Shown here one piece after another: positions 26,931-37,571 of a DNA stretch of 64,000 bases (positions are counted from its first letter, which is position 1; the number at the start of each line of letters is the position of its first letter). Source of the stretch: Dallia pectoralis (Eukaryota > Chordata > Actinopteri > Esociformes > Umbridae); contig CM055740.1 in the NCBI GenBank assembly GCA_029465975.1, positions 9,014,234-9,078,233 on the forward strand. Direction: 5' to 3'. Position numbers and translations under genes: made by a program. Under the pieces are notes generated by a model. The model was given only the letters and a program-made list of their open reading frames with translations. It searched no databases and was not told the DNA's origin.

Positions 26931-27523
26931 ACACCTGGTAAAGTGTTGAAACACACACCTGGTAAAGTGTTGAAACACACACCTGGTAAAGTGTGTTGAT
27001 ACACACACCTGTTAAAGTAAAGTGTTGATACACACACCTAGTAAAGTAAAGTGTTGATACACACACCTAGTAAAGTGAAGTGTTGAAACACACACCTGGT
27101 AAAGTAAAGTGTTGATACACACACCTGGTAAAGTAAAGTGTTGATACACACACATGGTAAAGTAAAGTGTTGATACACACACCTGGTAAAGTAAAGTGTT
27201 GATACACACACCTGGTAAAGTAAAGTGTTGATACACACACCTGGTAAATTAAAGTGTTGATACACACACCTGGTAAAGTAAAGTGTTGATACACACACCT
27301 GGTAAAGTAAAGTGTTGATACACACACCTGGTAAAGTAAAGTGTTGATACACACACCTGGTAAAGTGAAGTGTTGATACACACACCTGGTAAATTAAAGT
27401 GTTGATACACACACCTGGTAAAGTGAAGTGTTGATACACACACCTGGTAAATTAAAGTGTTGATACACACACCTGTTAAAGTAAAGTGTTGATACACACA
27501 CCTGTTAAAGTAAAGTGTTGATT
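26931..27523. repeat. 29-bp minisatellite carrying CACCTG in most units
   Basis: About 20 copies of a 29-bp unit, GTTGATACACACACCTGGTA then AAGTAAAGT. The first copies are shorter (24 bp, lacking one AAAGT block). Most units contain CACCTG, the E-box form bound by Snail/ZEB-type factors; three have CACCTA or CACATG instead. It sits about 240 bp downstream of the exon 8 donor in transcript orientation. Confidence 0.95.
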
Positions 27524-27766
27524 GGGGCACATATTGACACAATTCTGGATTATCTTCATAACCTCTGGCTATTGACCAATTAGGAAGCCAGGAGGGTTAT
27601 TGAGCACTCTTAACCAGAGCGACTGACCAGACCACTCGGACCTAACTATCATGCTCAGGGACAGAACCACAGGGCGTACACTGTGACAACTGGGGGATTG
27701 ATGGGTAACTAGCCAGACGGTCACATCTACTGTCCTCGAGATTATGAAAAAGAACCCCGGGCTTAC

Positions 27767-27888
27767 CGTAATGGCCAGGAGTTTGCCGTAGGTCAAGTGA
27801 GCTGGGATGTGATCCGGCTTGGCTCTGAGGGCCTCCCTGTACCAGTGCCCGGCCTCCGACAGCTTGTTAAGTCTCATGTAGGCCTCCC
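27767..27888 (-). CDS. tmtc2: tmtc2 exon 8, TPR segment
   Basis: 122-nt exon encoding (G)EAYMRLNKLSEAGHWYREAL, then RAKPDHIPAHLTYGKLLAIT. Acceptor TGCAG ends at 27889; donor GTAAGC is at 27766-27761. The DHIPAHLTYGKLLA motif is nearly invariant in TMTC2. Phase 1 in and 0 out agree with exons 7 and 9. Confidence 0.97.
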
Positions 27889-30286
27889 CTGCAGTGCAAA
27901 AGCAAGGGTCAGGTCAAGGGTCAGGTCAAGGGTCAGACGTTAAGAAAACCCATCCTCTTCCCATTGTCTCACAGAGGAATTCAATGACATGTAGTGCGGT
28001 CGTCCGTTAGGGGTTACAAACACTCTAGTGCACTGAAAAACCCTGAGACCAAGCCTGGGTTTTATTAAACAACCTACCTTTAACTAGGTCCTAACATTAT
28101 CTCTTGCTATATGACTGAATGCATTTAATAATATAATATAATACACTCTATGACATGAATGGAAACATGGTCCCAGATCCCACAGACAGGATGTGGCTCA
28201 CCTGTGTAGAACTAGAAACACCCTCCGTTAATAGCAGCACGTAACATTATATTTTCCATGGCTTTAATAATAAATCAAGTCATTTGCATGGAGACATATA
28301 TAAAGCTAAAATGCTCTGAGCGGCCTTGTGAATTGAAATGTGGACAGCACAGGTAATTGGTTACTGAAAGACGACCCCCGCTATAAAATACCACTCCACC
28401 ATTATGAAAACTGGAACATAGATCTCTGCCCAGAAGTTATGTAGACATCTGAAGGCTTTCTCATCCGCCTGAAAAAAACACAGTTACTCTATCTCCTTCC
28501 TGACCCTGAAAAAAAATGTTTTACTATCAATACAGAAATTACAGTTGGATAACTTTAGAAAAACACAAGACTAAATCATGTTTTTACTGTAATTATCAGA
28601 GAAATGTCAGAATAATAAAAAATGAATAATAAAAAAGTGTGGAATGTGACTATATGCGATACGTTTCACATAAACCTCTAACACAGGTAATTGTTTAGTT
28701 CACACCCTTGTCTCTGAAAGAAAAGAAAAAACAGTTTTCTCTTTTTCATTGTTGAAAATTATCTGTAGATTGATGGAGAAATGTATATTTATTATAAATT
28801 AAGTCTTAAGCACAAAGGATTTTGAGAAAGTGACAGGGTCTTACTGACAAGACAGAGGTGAAACAAAAGTTGGCTGCTGACCTAATTAAGAGTAAATACG
28901 ATATTCCAAGAAAAGACATGTTAATATTAGAAAATACAGTTTCAGCAGATTTTTTGCTTTCAGATTAGCACTATTCTAATTGGGTTCCCTTGATTTGATA
29001 TATTTGCTCTTCAGCAGCTAATCTTTTCTTCATCTACTGTTGTGATTATGAGAAGGGTAACATGAATAGATGAATCTACATATTTGTCAGACATGGCGTA
29101 ATACAGAACGGGTAACAGTAGAACGTTGAGAACGGTCACACGCTCTTAGTGCCGTTCTACTTTAACATAAGATTCAGCGCTGTGAGGAACCACAAACATG
29201 GACACGCAATTGAAAGTGACGCAAATTCAAAGGAGTTGGAAATCCCATCTAGCGGAACATTCCGCTACCCGCTTGAGAGTCGGGTTTTGGCGGAATATGA
29301 CCCAACTTGGACCAAGAGAGCCACGTCAACTGGCTAACGTTTCCCCTCTTGACAAATTCATAGCAACACCCACGCCAGTTGGACGATAAAAAGATAAGAG
29401 CAGATACGCCAAACATGCAAATGAGGTTGTTAGAGTAACAGAACAATCTCACGTGCACTACATGAGGTTGTTAGAGTAACGGAAAACAATCTCACGTGCA
29501 CTACCCACGGTCCCCACATCTAGCAATCTGTGAGGCAATTTGGGTCAGCTATTTGACACAATCTCAGCACCTCTGTCAAACCGAATCCGAGTCCACTGGC
29601 AGAATATACTGTACTAGGGGAGCTTGCTTCGATTCAACAAGTGAAAGAGCGCGAAAAAAAAAGAGACTCTGTAGATGAAAGAGCGAGGGAAAAAAGAGAG
29701 AGGAATAGAATTACGGAATAACGTACTCAGAGAGATAAAAGCCAAGAAGGCATCAAAAGCAGAGAAACTTCTCAGCGGTGAGAACAGGCGATAACGACAG
29801 GACGGTGTGAAATAGGGGTGCACTGGAAATCCAATATCACGGTGTTACGCAACCATAAGTCACAACACAATATGCAGTCGCTTTCACATGACTTCATACA
29901 ATCATGACTCAGTAATTATTTCAGCGGAAAGCAAACGACCCGTTTTAACGCAGTGAAAAACATAAACACACCCTCTAGGGGTGACGCCGGCAAACACTCC
30001 ATTCCGACTTAAATAAGGCGTTACGAAAACAGAGCACGTTTCCAACCAACTTCCTGTCCACCCTATGAAACCCGGACTAAGCTTAACTCCCCTGACAGGC
30101 ACCAAACCCAGGCCACAATCAATACAGTTTAATCCTGTGACCAGTCAGGTTGAATATGGTGGTATATGGTTTCATTAACTCAGTCCAAAGTGCCTCGACC
30201 CTCATGACTAAACAACAGCTGATACAATAGTTGACTTGTGTACCCCGCCGCAACCACACGAAGCACACAGGAGACCGGCCACTTAC
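27889..30286 (-). other. tmtc2 intron 7
   Basis: 2.4 kb intron. It holds a short GGGTCAGGTCAA repeat (27903-27935) directly upstream of exon 8 and a two-copy ~42-bp duplication at about 29421-29504. The rest is AT-rich with nothing recognisable. Confidence 0.8.
29421..29504. repeat. Two-copy direct repeat (~42 bp) containing CACGTG
   Basis: ATGAGGTTGTTAGAGTAAC...CAATCTCACGTGCACTAC occurs twice in tandem, the second copy with a small insertion (CGGAAAA for AGAA). Each copy carries a palindromic CACGTG E-box. Confidence 0.85.
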
Positions 30287-30365
30287 CCATCATGTTATAG
30301 AGGCTCTGAGGTGCAAATTGTCTTGGCATTTTCTGTATCGCTTCTTTATACACCAGGAGGGCCTC
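30287..30365 (-). CDS. tmtc2: tmtc2 exon 7, TPR segment
   Basis: 79-nt exon: EALLVYKEAIQKMPRQFAPQ then SLYNMM plus one base. Acceptor AATAG ends at 30366; donor GTAAGT is at 30286-30281. It matches the TMTC2 linker with QKMPRQFAPQSLYNMMGEAY. Phase 0 in and 1 out fit exons 6 and 8, which shows that the protein downstream of the exon 6 lesion is otherwise intact. Confidence 0.97.
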
Positions 30366-30727
30366 CTATTAGTGCATGAAACAAAAGAAACAATCCATTA
30401 GGCACCAGGGCCCCGACCAGGCCTGGGATCACGAGTCATTTCTCAACCGCGGCCTGGGCCCCGACGCGATGAATGGAAGCGTGGAATTAAGGTTCACTAA
30501 GATGGTGGTTAACACATGGATGAAGAAAGGATCCATCCTCACAATGCCGTGGCCAATCAGAGAGCCGTACGTGTTACAGGGCCCCTCTTCCAGGAACGGT
30601 CCAGACCTGTGACTCCCGAAAGGCTGTGTTTGTGTGTGTAGCAGTGTGGAACGCCAGTAAGCAGTGGGAAATATCCCCTGATAATACTCGGTGCAGGTGC
30701 TCCTGAAGGCATGCGAGTGTTTGATTA

Positions 30728-30759
<32 letters not shown>

Positions 30760-30775
30760 CCCGTTTCGTTTTTAC
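30366..30775 (-). other. tmtc2 intron 6
   Basis: 410-bp intron. On the sense strand, just after the donor, it has a CT run and then a CA run (30729-30760). No other feature is seen. Confidence 0.85.
30729..30760. repeat. (TG)n(AG)n microsatellite beside exon 6 donor
   Basis: About nine TG dinucleotides followed by about six AG dinucleotides on the plus strand. On the sense strand this is CT-rich then CA-rich sequence starting about 16 nt after the 5' splice site of exon 6. Confidence 0.95.
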
Positions 30776-30980
30776 CTCCTGGTGCCCTTGCTCATGGAAC
30801 AGCTTGCCCAGGTTGTACAGGCAGCTGGTGACGGAGCTTTTGTGGGCGTGGGGGTCCTTCAGGTTCTTTTGTGGGCGTGGGGGTCCTCGTCGGGTATATC
30901 AGCGCAGGTCAGGAAGGTCCTCTTGGCTTCTTCCAATCGGCCCTGGTTCATCTGGACAATCCCCGTGTTCAAGTAGGCGG
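30776..30980 (-). pseudogene. tmtc2: tmtc2 exon 6 with a frame-breaking 20-nt internal duplication
   Basis: The exon reads (S)AYLNTGIVQMNQGRLEEAK, then RTFLTCADIPDE, then a 20-nt insertion, then NLKDPHAHKSSVTSCLYNL and GKLFHEQGHQE. The insertion at 30866-30885 is identical to 30837-30856, with a 9-nt spacer between. As written, the frame becomes DPHAHKRT followed by TGA at 30861-30859. The exon is 205 nt; 185 nt would be needed to join exon 5 (ends with T of serine) to exon 7 (phase 0). Splice sites look normal (acceptor CAACAG ending at 30981, donor GTAAA at 30775). The true status (error, allele or disabled gene) is open, so only this exon is marked as broken. Confidence 0.9.
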
Positions 30981-32664
30981 CTGTTGGGCGATCGAAGCAC
31001 AAACACGCGATCCAGTATATTTTTGACATCGGAACCCGAGAACGGTTAAGCTGCACGGGGCCGAAACTAGTCACTATCCAACGTCTCTCTGAATAAATCG
31101 GCCAGCCGCTGTGGATCAATCGGCAGCTCCGTTCACCGGGCGCCAATCTATATTAAAGATCTCGGGGAGATGAAAGTAAATTGGAGTCTGTGAGGTCAAA
31201 CACTACGGGACGTCTGCGAGCCACAAGAAGCCAAGAGCAGCAAACCTTCTCTTTATCTTTCATCATGTTCCAAATTAGGCTCAACGATCTCTAGGAATAA
31301 ATGTCCTCCGTTCCTACGCTAGTTAGAGCTGCTGAAGACGTTCCAGAAAGGACGTGTGTCCGATGAAACAATAGTCCTGATAACCGGGTAATTCTAATTA
31401 TGTATCATCGCAGATCCATCTGCACCAAGCTGACACTTTTCAATTGGCAACGATCAGATTCCAGGTTCTATGAGTCGTCGGATAAACTCATTAATAACGG
31501 TACACTCATGACAAATGACTTCTATTATCTGATGTACTCTTTTATTCACAATCACAAGCATCCACTGTTTAGGTTTAGGGATAGTTCAGCTAAAATACAA
31601 CATTTTATATTGGTTACCTTACACAGTAAGCAGTGTACAGAAAGAGCATTTGTCAGCAATCTGCAATGCATTGGTTTAGGCTCTATTCATCTCTATGGGC
31701 TTCTGGTGGCATATACAGATATATATGATTAGGCTTTTAGTTTGTGCTCAGTTGCCAATGTCAGTCTCGGTAGTTGTCGCTCCTCTTTTTGGTTGTTTCA
31801 GGATTAAAGGAATGGTTTTGTATCGTCGCGTTTGTGCCTGACCTCCCCGCAACTGTGCCACAGCGTTTACTGTGAAACATGTCCAGATCACCTGAAATTA
31901 TGTGAAATATATCCTAAAGCTTTCAATACGAGTGCCTTTGCTGTGCTTTTATTAAAGACATTATAGATACATCTTCATTTGTAACCAGGACGTGTGCCAT
32001 TACATGATCAAACATGAGCATGTAGAAATGTGACCGGGAAATAAAAACAAAACCTGAAAAAGTCTAACTTTGTGCGTAGGGAGAATATTGACAGGGTGAG
32101 AAAGACACAATGTTTGATTTTGTAATTTGCGTGAACCATTCTTCCGAATGTATTCATTAGACCCTATATAAGATAAACAAATGATAAATGAGATCTACGA
32201 CGCGTGAGCACAATCTCGATTAGATTCATAATTATAATTACACTCGACGGACAAAGGAACGAAAATGAAGATTCCTTAGTTGATCCGTTATTGTATTGTA
32301 TTAAATATAAAATGTTTATCAATCTTAACATTTGTGGAGGGAACAACTGCTGCACAGGCAATTTGACATCTTAATGACTCTGACACAGTATTGAGGCTGC
32401 AGGTACAAAAAATGAAATAGTTTCCTCATGTTAAAAGAGAAAAGAGAGAAAGCAAGAGAGATTGTGAGTTAAAATAGGGGGAAAGAGAGAAACGGCATCC
32501 AAATTTGACCTGGAGTTGTCCAAATCAAAAAGATGTAATTTACCGACACAACTGTGAAATTATTCATCCAGTGATGTGACTGGCCTGCCTAGGCCTCAGA
32601 CCCTATAAGCACCTGCCTGGATACTGCTGCAGTTCCATCCCAATAAGAGATAAGCTATACTCAC
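30981..32664 (-). other. tmtc2 intron 5
   Basis: 1.7 kb of AT-rich intron without tandem arrays or recognisable elements. Confidence 0.8.
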
Positions 32665-32750
32665 AAGCCAGAGTTGGCCTGCTCCCAATGGCCAGTTTGT
32701 AGTAGTGGAGGGCCTCAGAAAACTTGCTGTTTTCTTGTAGCAGCAAACCG
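32665..32750 (-). CDS. tmtc2: tmtc2 exon 5, TPR segment
   Basis: 86-nt exon: completes leucine, then GLLLQENSKFSEALHYYKLA and IGSRPTLA plus T of serine. Acceptor TTACAG ends at 32751; donor GTGAGT is at 32664-32659. The sequence is the canonical TMTC2 TPR with LLLQENS and SEALHYYKLAIGSRPTLA. Confidence 0.97.
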
Positions 32751-32952
32751 CTGTAACAGAACAAAAAGGGACCAGGAAAAGTCAGTGACTCACATTTCGC
32801 TTTAAACTAAATATATGTAAAAAAAAACACCAGAAATATGCAAACGGTATCAACGGGCTGTTTAATAAAGACAGTTGATATTATTTTAATATGTAATTTA
32901 ATTAACTGTAAAGAAACTAAATTCCACTAGATTTATATTTATTTAGTAGAAA

Positions 32953-33238
32953 TGTATGTACTGTACTTCACAAAAGTGTATAATGTACTGCACAAAAGAG
33001 TGTACTGTACTGCACAAAAGTGTGTACTGCACTGCACAGAAGTGTGTACTGCACTGCACAGAAGTGTGTACAGTACTGCACAAAAGTGTGTACTGTACTG
33101 CACAGAAGTGTGTAGTGTACTGCACAGAAGTGTGTACAGTACTGCACGAAAGTGTGTACTGTACTGCACAGAAGTGTGTAGTGTACTCCACGAAAGTGTG
33201 TACTGTACTGCACAAAAGTGTGTATTGTACTGCACACA
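32953..33238. repeat. 22-bp minisatellite (AAGTGTGTACTGTACTGCAC type)
   Basis: About 13 copies of a 22-bp unit with variation at two places (ACAAAAG/ACAGAAG/ACGAAAG and ACTGTACTG/ACAGTACTG/AGTGTACTG). It ends about 200 bp upstream of the exon 5 acceptor. It generates open frames on both strands that are not genes. Confidence 0.95.
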
Positions 33239-33444
33239 ATTCTTTGACTGAGCGCAGGCAGGTTGGCAGCTTGCACATTCATTAGTATTTGCATGTTACA
33301 TCTCTTCTACTTGGAAAACAATGTTATCCATACTATTGTATTGTATAATGCCACAAAATTATCATATAAATTACAGTTTCCAATGACTGCCAAGTTATTG
33401 TAGGTTGAACCTACCTGATTAATAAACTACAGTGGTAGAAACAG

Positions 33445-35362
33445 TGCACAGTGTTTCCAATATGTGAAGACGACCGATCGATACAGACATGACACAGAGA
33501 CACGACACAGTGGAGTCAGCACAGTGTTTCCTATATGTGAAGACGACCGATCGATACAGACGTGACACAGAGACACGACACAGTGGAGTCAGCACAGTGT
33601 TTCCTCTATGTGAAGCTGACTGATCGATGCAGACGTGACACAGGGAAACAGTGCACAGTGGAGTCAGCACAGTGTTTCCTCTATGTGAAGACGACCGATC
33701 GATGCAGACGTGACACAGAGACACGACACAGTGGAGTCAGCACAGTGTTTCCTCTATGTGAAGCTGACTGATCGATGCAGATGTGACACAGGGAAACAGT
33801 GCACAGTGGAGTCAGCACAGTGTTTCCTCTATGTGAAGACGACCGATCGATGCAGACGTGACACAGAGACACGACACAGTGGAGTCAGCACAGTGTTTCC
33901 TATATGTGAAGACGACCGATCGATACAGACGTGACACAGAGACACGACACAGTGGAGTCAGCACAGTGTTTCCTCTATGTGAAGCTGACTGATCGATGCA
34001 GACGTGACACAGGGAAACAGTGCACAGTGGAGTCAGCACAGTGTTTCCTCTATGTGAAGACGACCGATCGATACAGACGTGACACAGAGACACGACACAG
34101 TGGAGTCAGCACAGTGTTTCCTCTATGTGAAGCTGACTGATCAATACAGACGTGACACAGAGTCACGACACAGTGGAGTCAGCACAGTGTTTCCTATATG
34201 TGAAGACGACCGATCGATACAGACGTGACACAGAGACACGACACAGTGGAGTCAGCACAGTGTTTCCTCTATGTGAAGCTGACTGATCGATGCAGACGTG
34301 ACACAGGGAAACAGTGCACAGTGGAGTCAGGACAGTGTTTCCTCTATGTGAAGACGACCGATCGATGCAGACGTGACACAGAGACACGACACAGTGGAGT
34401 CAGCACAGTGTTTCCTATATGTGAAGACGACCGATCGATACAGACGTGACACAGAGACACGACACAGTGGGGTCAGCACAGTGTTTCCTCTATGTGAAGA
34501 CGACCGATCGATGCAGACGTGACACAGAGACACGACACAGTGGAGTCAGCACAGTGTTTCCTATATGTGAAGACGACCGATCGATACAGACGTGACACAG
34601 AGACACGACACAGTGGAGTCAGCACAGTGTTTCCTCTATGTGAAGCTGACTGATCGATGCAGACGTGACACAGGGAAACAGTGCACAGTGGAGTCAGCAC
34701 AGTGTTTCCTCTATGTGAAGACGACCGATCGATACAGACGTGACACAGAGACACGACACAGTGGAGTCAGCAGAGTGTTTCCTCTATGTGAAGCTGACTG
34801 ATCAATACAGACGTGACACAGAGACACGACACAGTGGGGTCAGCACAGTGTTTCCCCTATGTAAAGCTGACTGATCAATACAGACGTGACACAGAGACAC
34901 GACACAGTGGGGTCAGCACAGTGTTTCCTCTATGTGAAGACGACCGATCAATACAGACGTGACACAGAGAGACAGTGCACAGTGGAGTCAGCACAGTGTT
35001 TCCTCTATGTGAAGACGACCGATCGATACAGACGTGACACAGAGACACGACACAGTGGAGTCAGCACAGTGTTTCCTCTATGTGAAGCTGACTGATCAAT
35101 ACAGACGTGACACAGAGACACGACACAGTGGGGTCAGCACAGTGTTTCCCCTATGTAAAGCTGACTGATCAATACAGACGTGACACAGAGACACGACACA
35201 GTGGGGTCAGCACAGTGTTTCCTCTATGTGAAGACGACCGATCAATACAGACGTGACACAGAGAGACAGTGCACAGTGGAGTCAGAACAGGGAAGAAGAC
35301 TAATCGATGCAGACGTGACACAGAGAGACACGGCACAGTGGACTCAGCACAGCGTTTCCTAG
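33445..35362. repeat. 73-bp minisatellite with recurring unit order
   Basis: About 26 copies of a 73-bp unit beginning GTGTTTCCTATATGTGAAGA or GTGTTTCCTCTATGTGAAGC. Two main classes are seen: ACGACCGATCGATACAG with GAGACACGACAC, and CTGACTGATCGATGCAG with GGGAAACAGTGC. The classes recur in a similar order (for example CTATATG, then CTGACTG plus GGGAAAC, then ACGACCG), suggesting amplification of ~219-bp blocks. The degraded last copies end about 20 bp from the exon 4 donor. Confidence 0.95.
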
Positions 35363-35386
35363 GAGACACAGTCTCTGGACACTCAC

Positions 35387-35501
35387 AGGTTATACAGCAT
35401 GTCCGCCATGTTCCTGCGGTAGTAGAGAGCGTTTCTGTACGCCCGTTCAGCCTCCGCCATCTTGCCCTGGTTCTTCAGAACGTTCCCCAGGTTGCCCCAT
35501 G
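35387..35501 (-). CDS. tmtc2: tmtc2 exon 4, TPR segment
   Basis: 115-nt exon: (A)WGNLGNVLKNQGKMAEAERA, then YRNALYYRRNMADMLYN plus two bases of leucine. Acceptor TATCAG ends at 35502; donor GTGAGT is at 35386-35381. WGNLGNVLKNQ is the first full TPR helix after the last membrane span and is typical of TMTC2. Phases match exons 3 and 5. Confidence 0.97.
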
Positions 35502-36373
35502 CTGATAGAGGGAGGAGAAACGGTTAACATAGACAATCAACACTGCCTGCCTCCTTCACACACTATAACTCAGCCTGGGGTTGTCTGGGTAGGTCCCCAT
35601 CTCACTAAATCAACTGGGTCCAGGCTGGTTCTTGCACTATTTGGATCATTGTGCATAATATGGGAGATATATATGCAGCTACTGGTGATTTACTGCCCCC
35701 AGAGATGGAAGATGGATGGAGCTGACATCAGCCAAATTAATCTAAACAGACTAAAACCAAGGTATAATGTGAACAGGATTACACAGTAATTGAAAGGTGA
35801 ATTGGGCTTTAGCATTATATTAGAGTGAACATATTTGGAATATATCTGGTAGAAATAAAGTGAAATCCATACAACCCCAGAGGGACGTGAAAGGAAAAGA
35901 CGTGGTGGCCGGTCGATGATACTGCATTTGAGGACCCACAGTTGATATACATTGATCACTGCACATAGTATTTTCATATTACATGCAAATAATGTCATAT
36001 ATTCGGAGGAAAAAATAGCCTGGGAACCAAATCAATTGAATATTGTTAATTTAGCTTGACAACTAAATCAATTCCGTAGCTAAGTATGGACAAATGGGAT
36101 CCATAATGTGTGTGTGCTAATGTATTATTTAACCTGGTCTATTTAGAGCTGTAGGACAGGGCAGACTGGAGCAGCCTGCTGTTGGAGCTCTGTGAACACG
36201 TCTGACAGTTCTGCCTCTTAGACACCACTGATTCTGGTTCTCCTGACGACTGGAGGAAACTAATTAGGGTTGCCCGGGTTGCATTTCATTAAAATGTATG
36301 CCGAAGGCACCTGCTAGCTGTGCATTTATTAGTGGAGAGATCTCTGTGAGATAATGGCAAATACAAAGCAGAA

Positions 36374-36510
36374 TGTTTATTTACAACGTTTCCCGGAAAG
36401 GCTGTTGATTATGTCATGATGAATATACTTAGAGAAACACAGGCAGCCCCAGAGATTATAAAATATCTGTATTAACATTTACAGAATTCAGCCAGGTGGA
36501 AAACATTTAT
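36374..36510 (+). repeat. Unnamed dispersed repeat, copy A
   Basis: This segment aligns along its length with 41583-41724. Shared blocks in order are TTTATTTACA, TATACTT-GAGAAA, CAGAGATTAT-AAATA, TGTATTAA-CATTTACAG and CAGCCAGGTGG-AAACATTT. I estimate 70-80 % identity by eye. Orientation is the same in both copies. The family is not known to me. Confidence 0.75.
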
Positions 36511-37427
36511 ATTTTTCTTTGTTTAAATTTCATATTTTTTACCATTATTTCACAGAACTAATTATTTGATTGCATTTCATGTATTTCCCCATTAGGCTTG
36601 CTAGCCACTTGTAAGCTAGCTATAGTGGCTTTAATTTAATTCGTCAGCTTGGTGCGATGAACCTGGCCAGCTTGGAGACCTTTTCCACATTTTAATGAGT
36701 GTCACCATTTCAGACTCGGCACGTTTGCCTCATCACATACTGCATTAGGAAAGTGAGACAGATTAGAAACTTTACTGCAGCTCTGAGCTACACTGCCAGG
36801 ATAAACAGTTGTCACGTCTCAGCTCTACTGCAGAACCTGACAGGGAAATGAGCCGTACTGACGTAACCTCATCGCCCAACTCGAGCTCACTGTCTCACAA
36901 ATCATACTACTACTTATATTTGAAAGACCAAAATAGACTCTACATTTTTTAATTATAGTTTCCACTTAATGACAATGCATTTAGCATGTCACTGAAGATG
37001 GCCTACAGTACTTGAGAGAGAGAAATGATTGAGCCATAGTGTGGATATTTAGTAGGTTTACAATGAAGGCCTTATGTGTTTGTAGGCCCACCAGCCATGA
37101 TAGAGTAACACAGTTTACTGCCTGGACAGGATTAACTGTCTGGGAGAAGAAACGCAGCACTGTAAACACAGCCGTCTCACAACACAGAGAGAAACCCTCT
37201 CAACACCACATCAATCAAGGGCCGTGATCGTTTACCGTGATGTTCCTTCAGGTCATAGAGTCAACTTGTAGATATATCATGCGATAATGTTGTAGTGAAC
37301 CAGGCTGCAGAACTAGTACCTTTTACAAGCAATAAAAAGTCATGTTAACTCATGAAACACTAAGCTTGTTCGCGCTTCCTAAAAGCACACTCATGTCGAG
37401 GCAGACAGCTGATGTGCCCGGACCAGA

Positions 37428-37560
37428 GAGTGTGTACGTGTGTGTGTGTGTAGGCGCACAATGTGTGTGTGTGTGTGTGGGTGTCTGTGTGTGTTGGCGC
37501 ACAACGTGTGTGTGTCTGTGTGTGTTGGCGCACAACGTGTGTGTGTGTGGGTGCCTCTGC
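37428..37560. repeat. GT-rich microsatellite cluster beside exon 3 donor
   Basis: Several (TG)n runs separated by a repeated TTGGCGCACAACG block (three copies of GGCGCACAA). On the sense strand this is CA-rich and begins within about 15 nt of the 5' splice site of exon 3. Confidence 0.95.
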
Positions 37561-37571
37561 CTGGGTGTCAC

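Larger units (their letters stand above)
32751..35386 (-). other. tmtc2 intron 4
   Basis: 2.6 kb intron, most of it tandem DNA: the 22-bp array (32953-33238) and the 73-bp array (33445-35362). Only about 32751-32950 and 33239-33440 are unique, and no element is recognised there. Confidence 0.85.
35502..37571 (-). other. tmtc2 intron 3
   Basis: 2.1 kb intron with a GT-rich cluster at its 5' end (37428-37560) and one copy of an unnamed dispersed repeat (36374-36510). Nothing else is recognised. Confidence 0.8.

Noticed and set aside
30981..31146. Methionine start in the frame leading into exon 6
   Set aside because: It lies upstream of a good acceptor and has no similarity to TMTC2; the true upstream sequence is exon 5.
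33445..35369. Possible CRISPR-like array
   Set aside because: Units are contiguous, with no unique spacers between constant repeats, and the context is a vertebrate intron. The same holds for the other arrays.
37360..37571. Continuation of the exon 3 open frame past the donor (410-codon frame)
   Set aside because: The conserved protein stops at NPAK with a GT donor and continues in exon 4; the extra residues are translated CA repeat.
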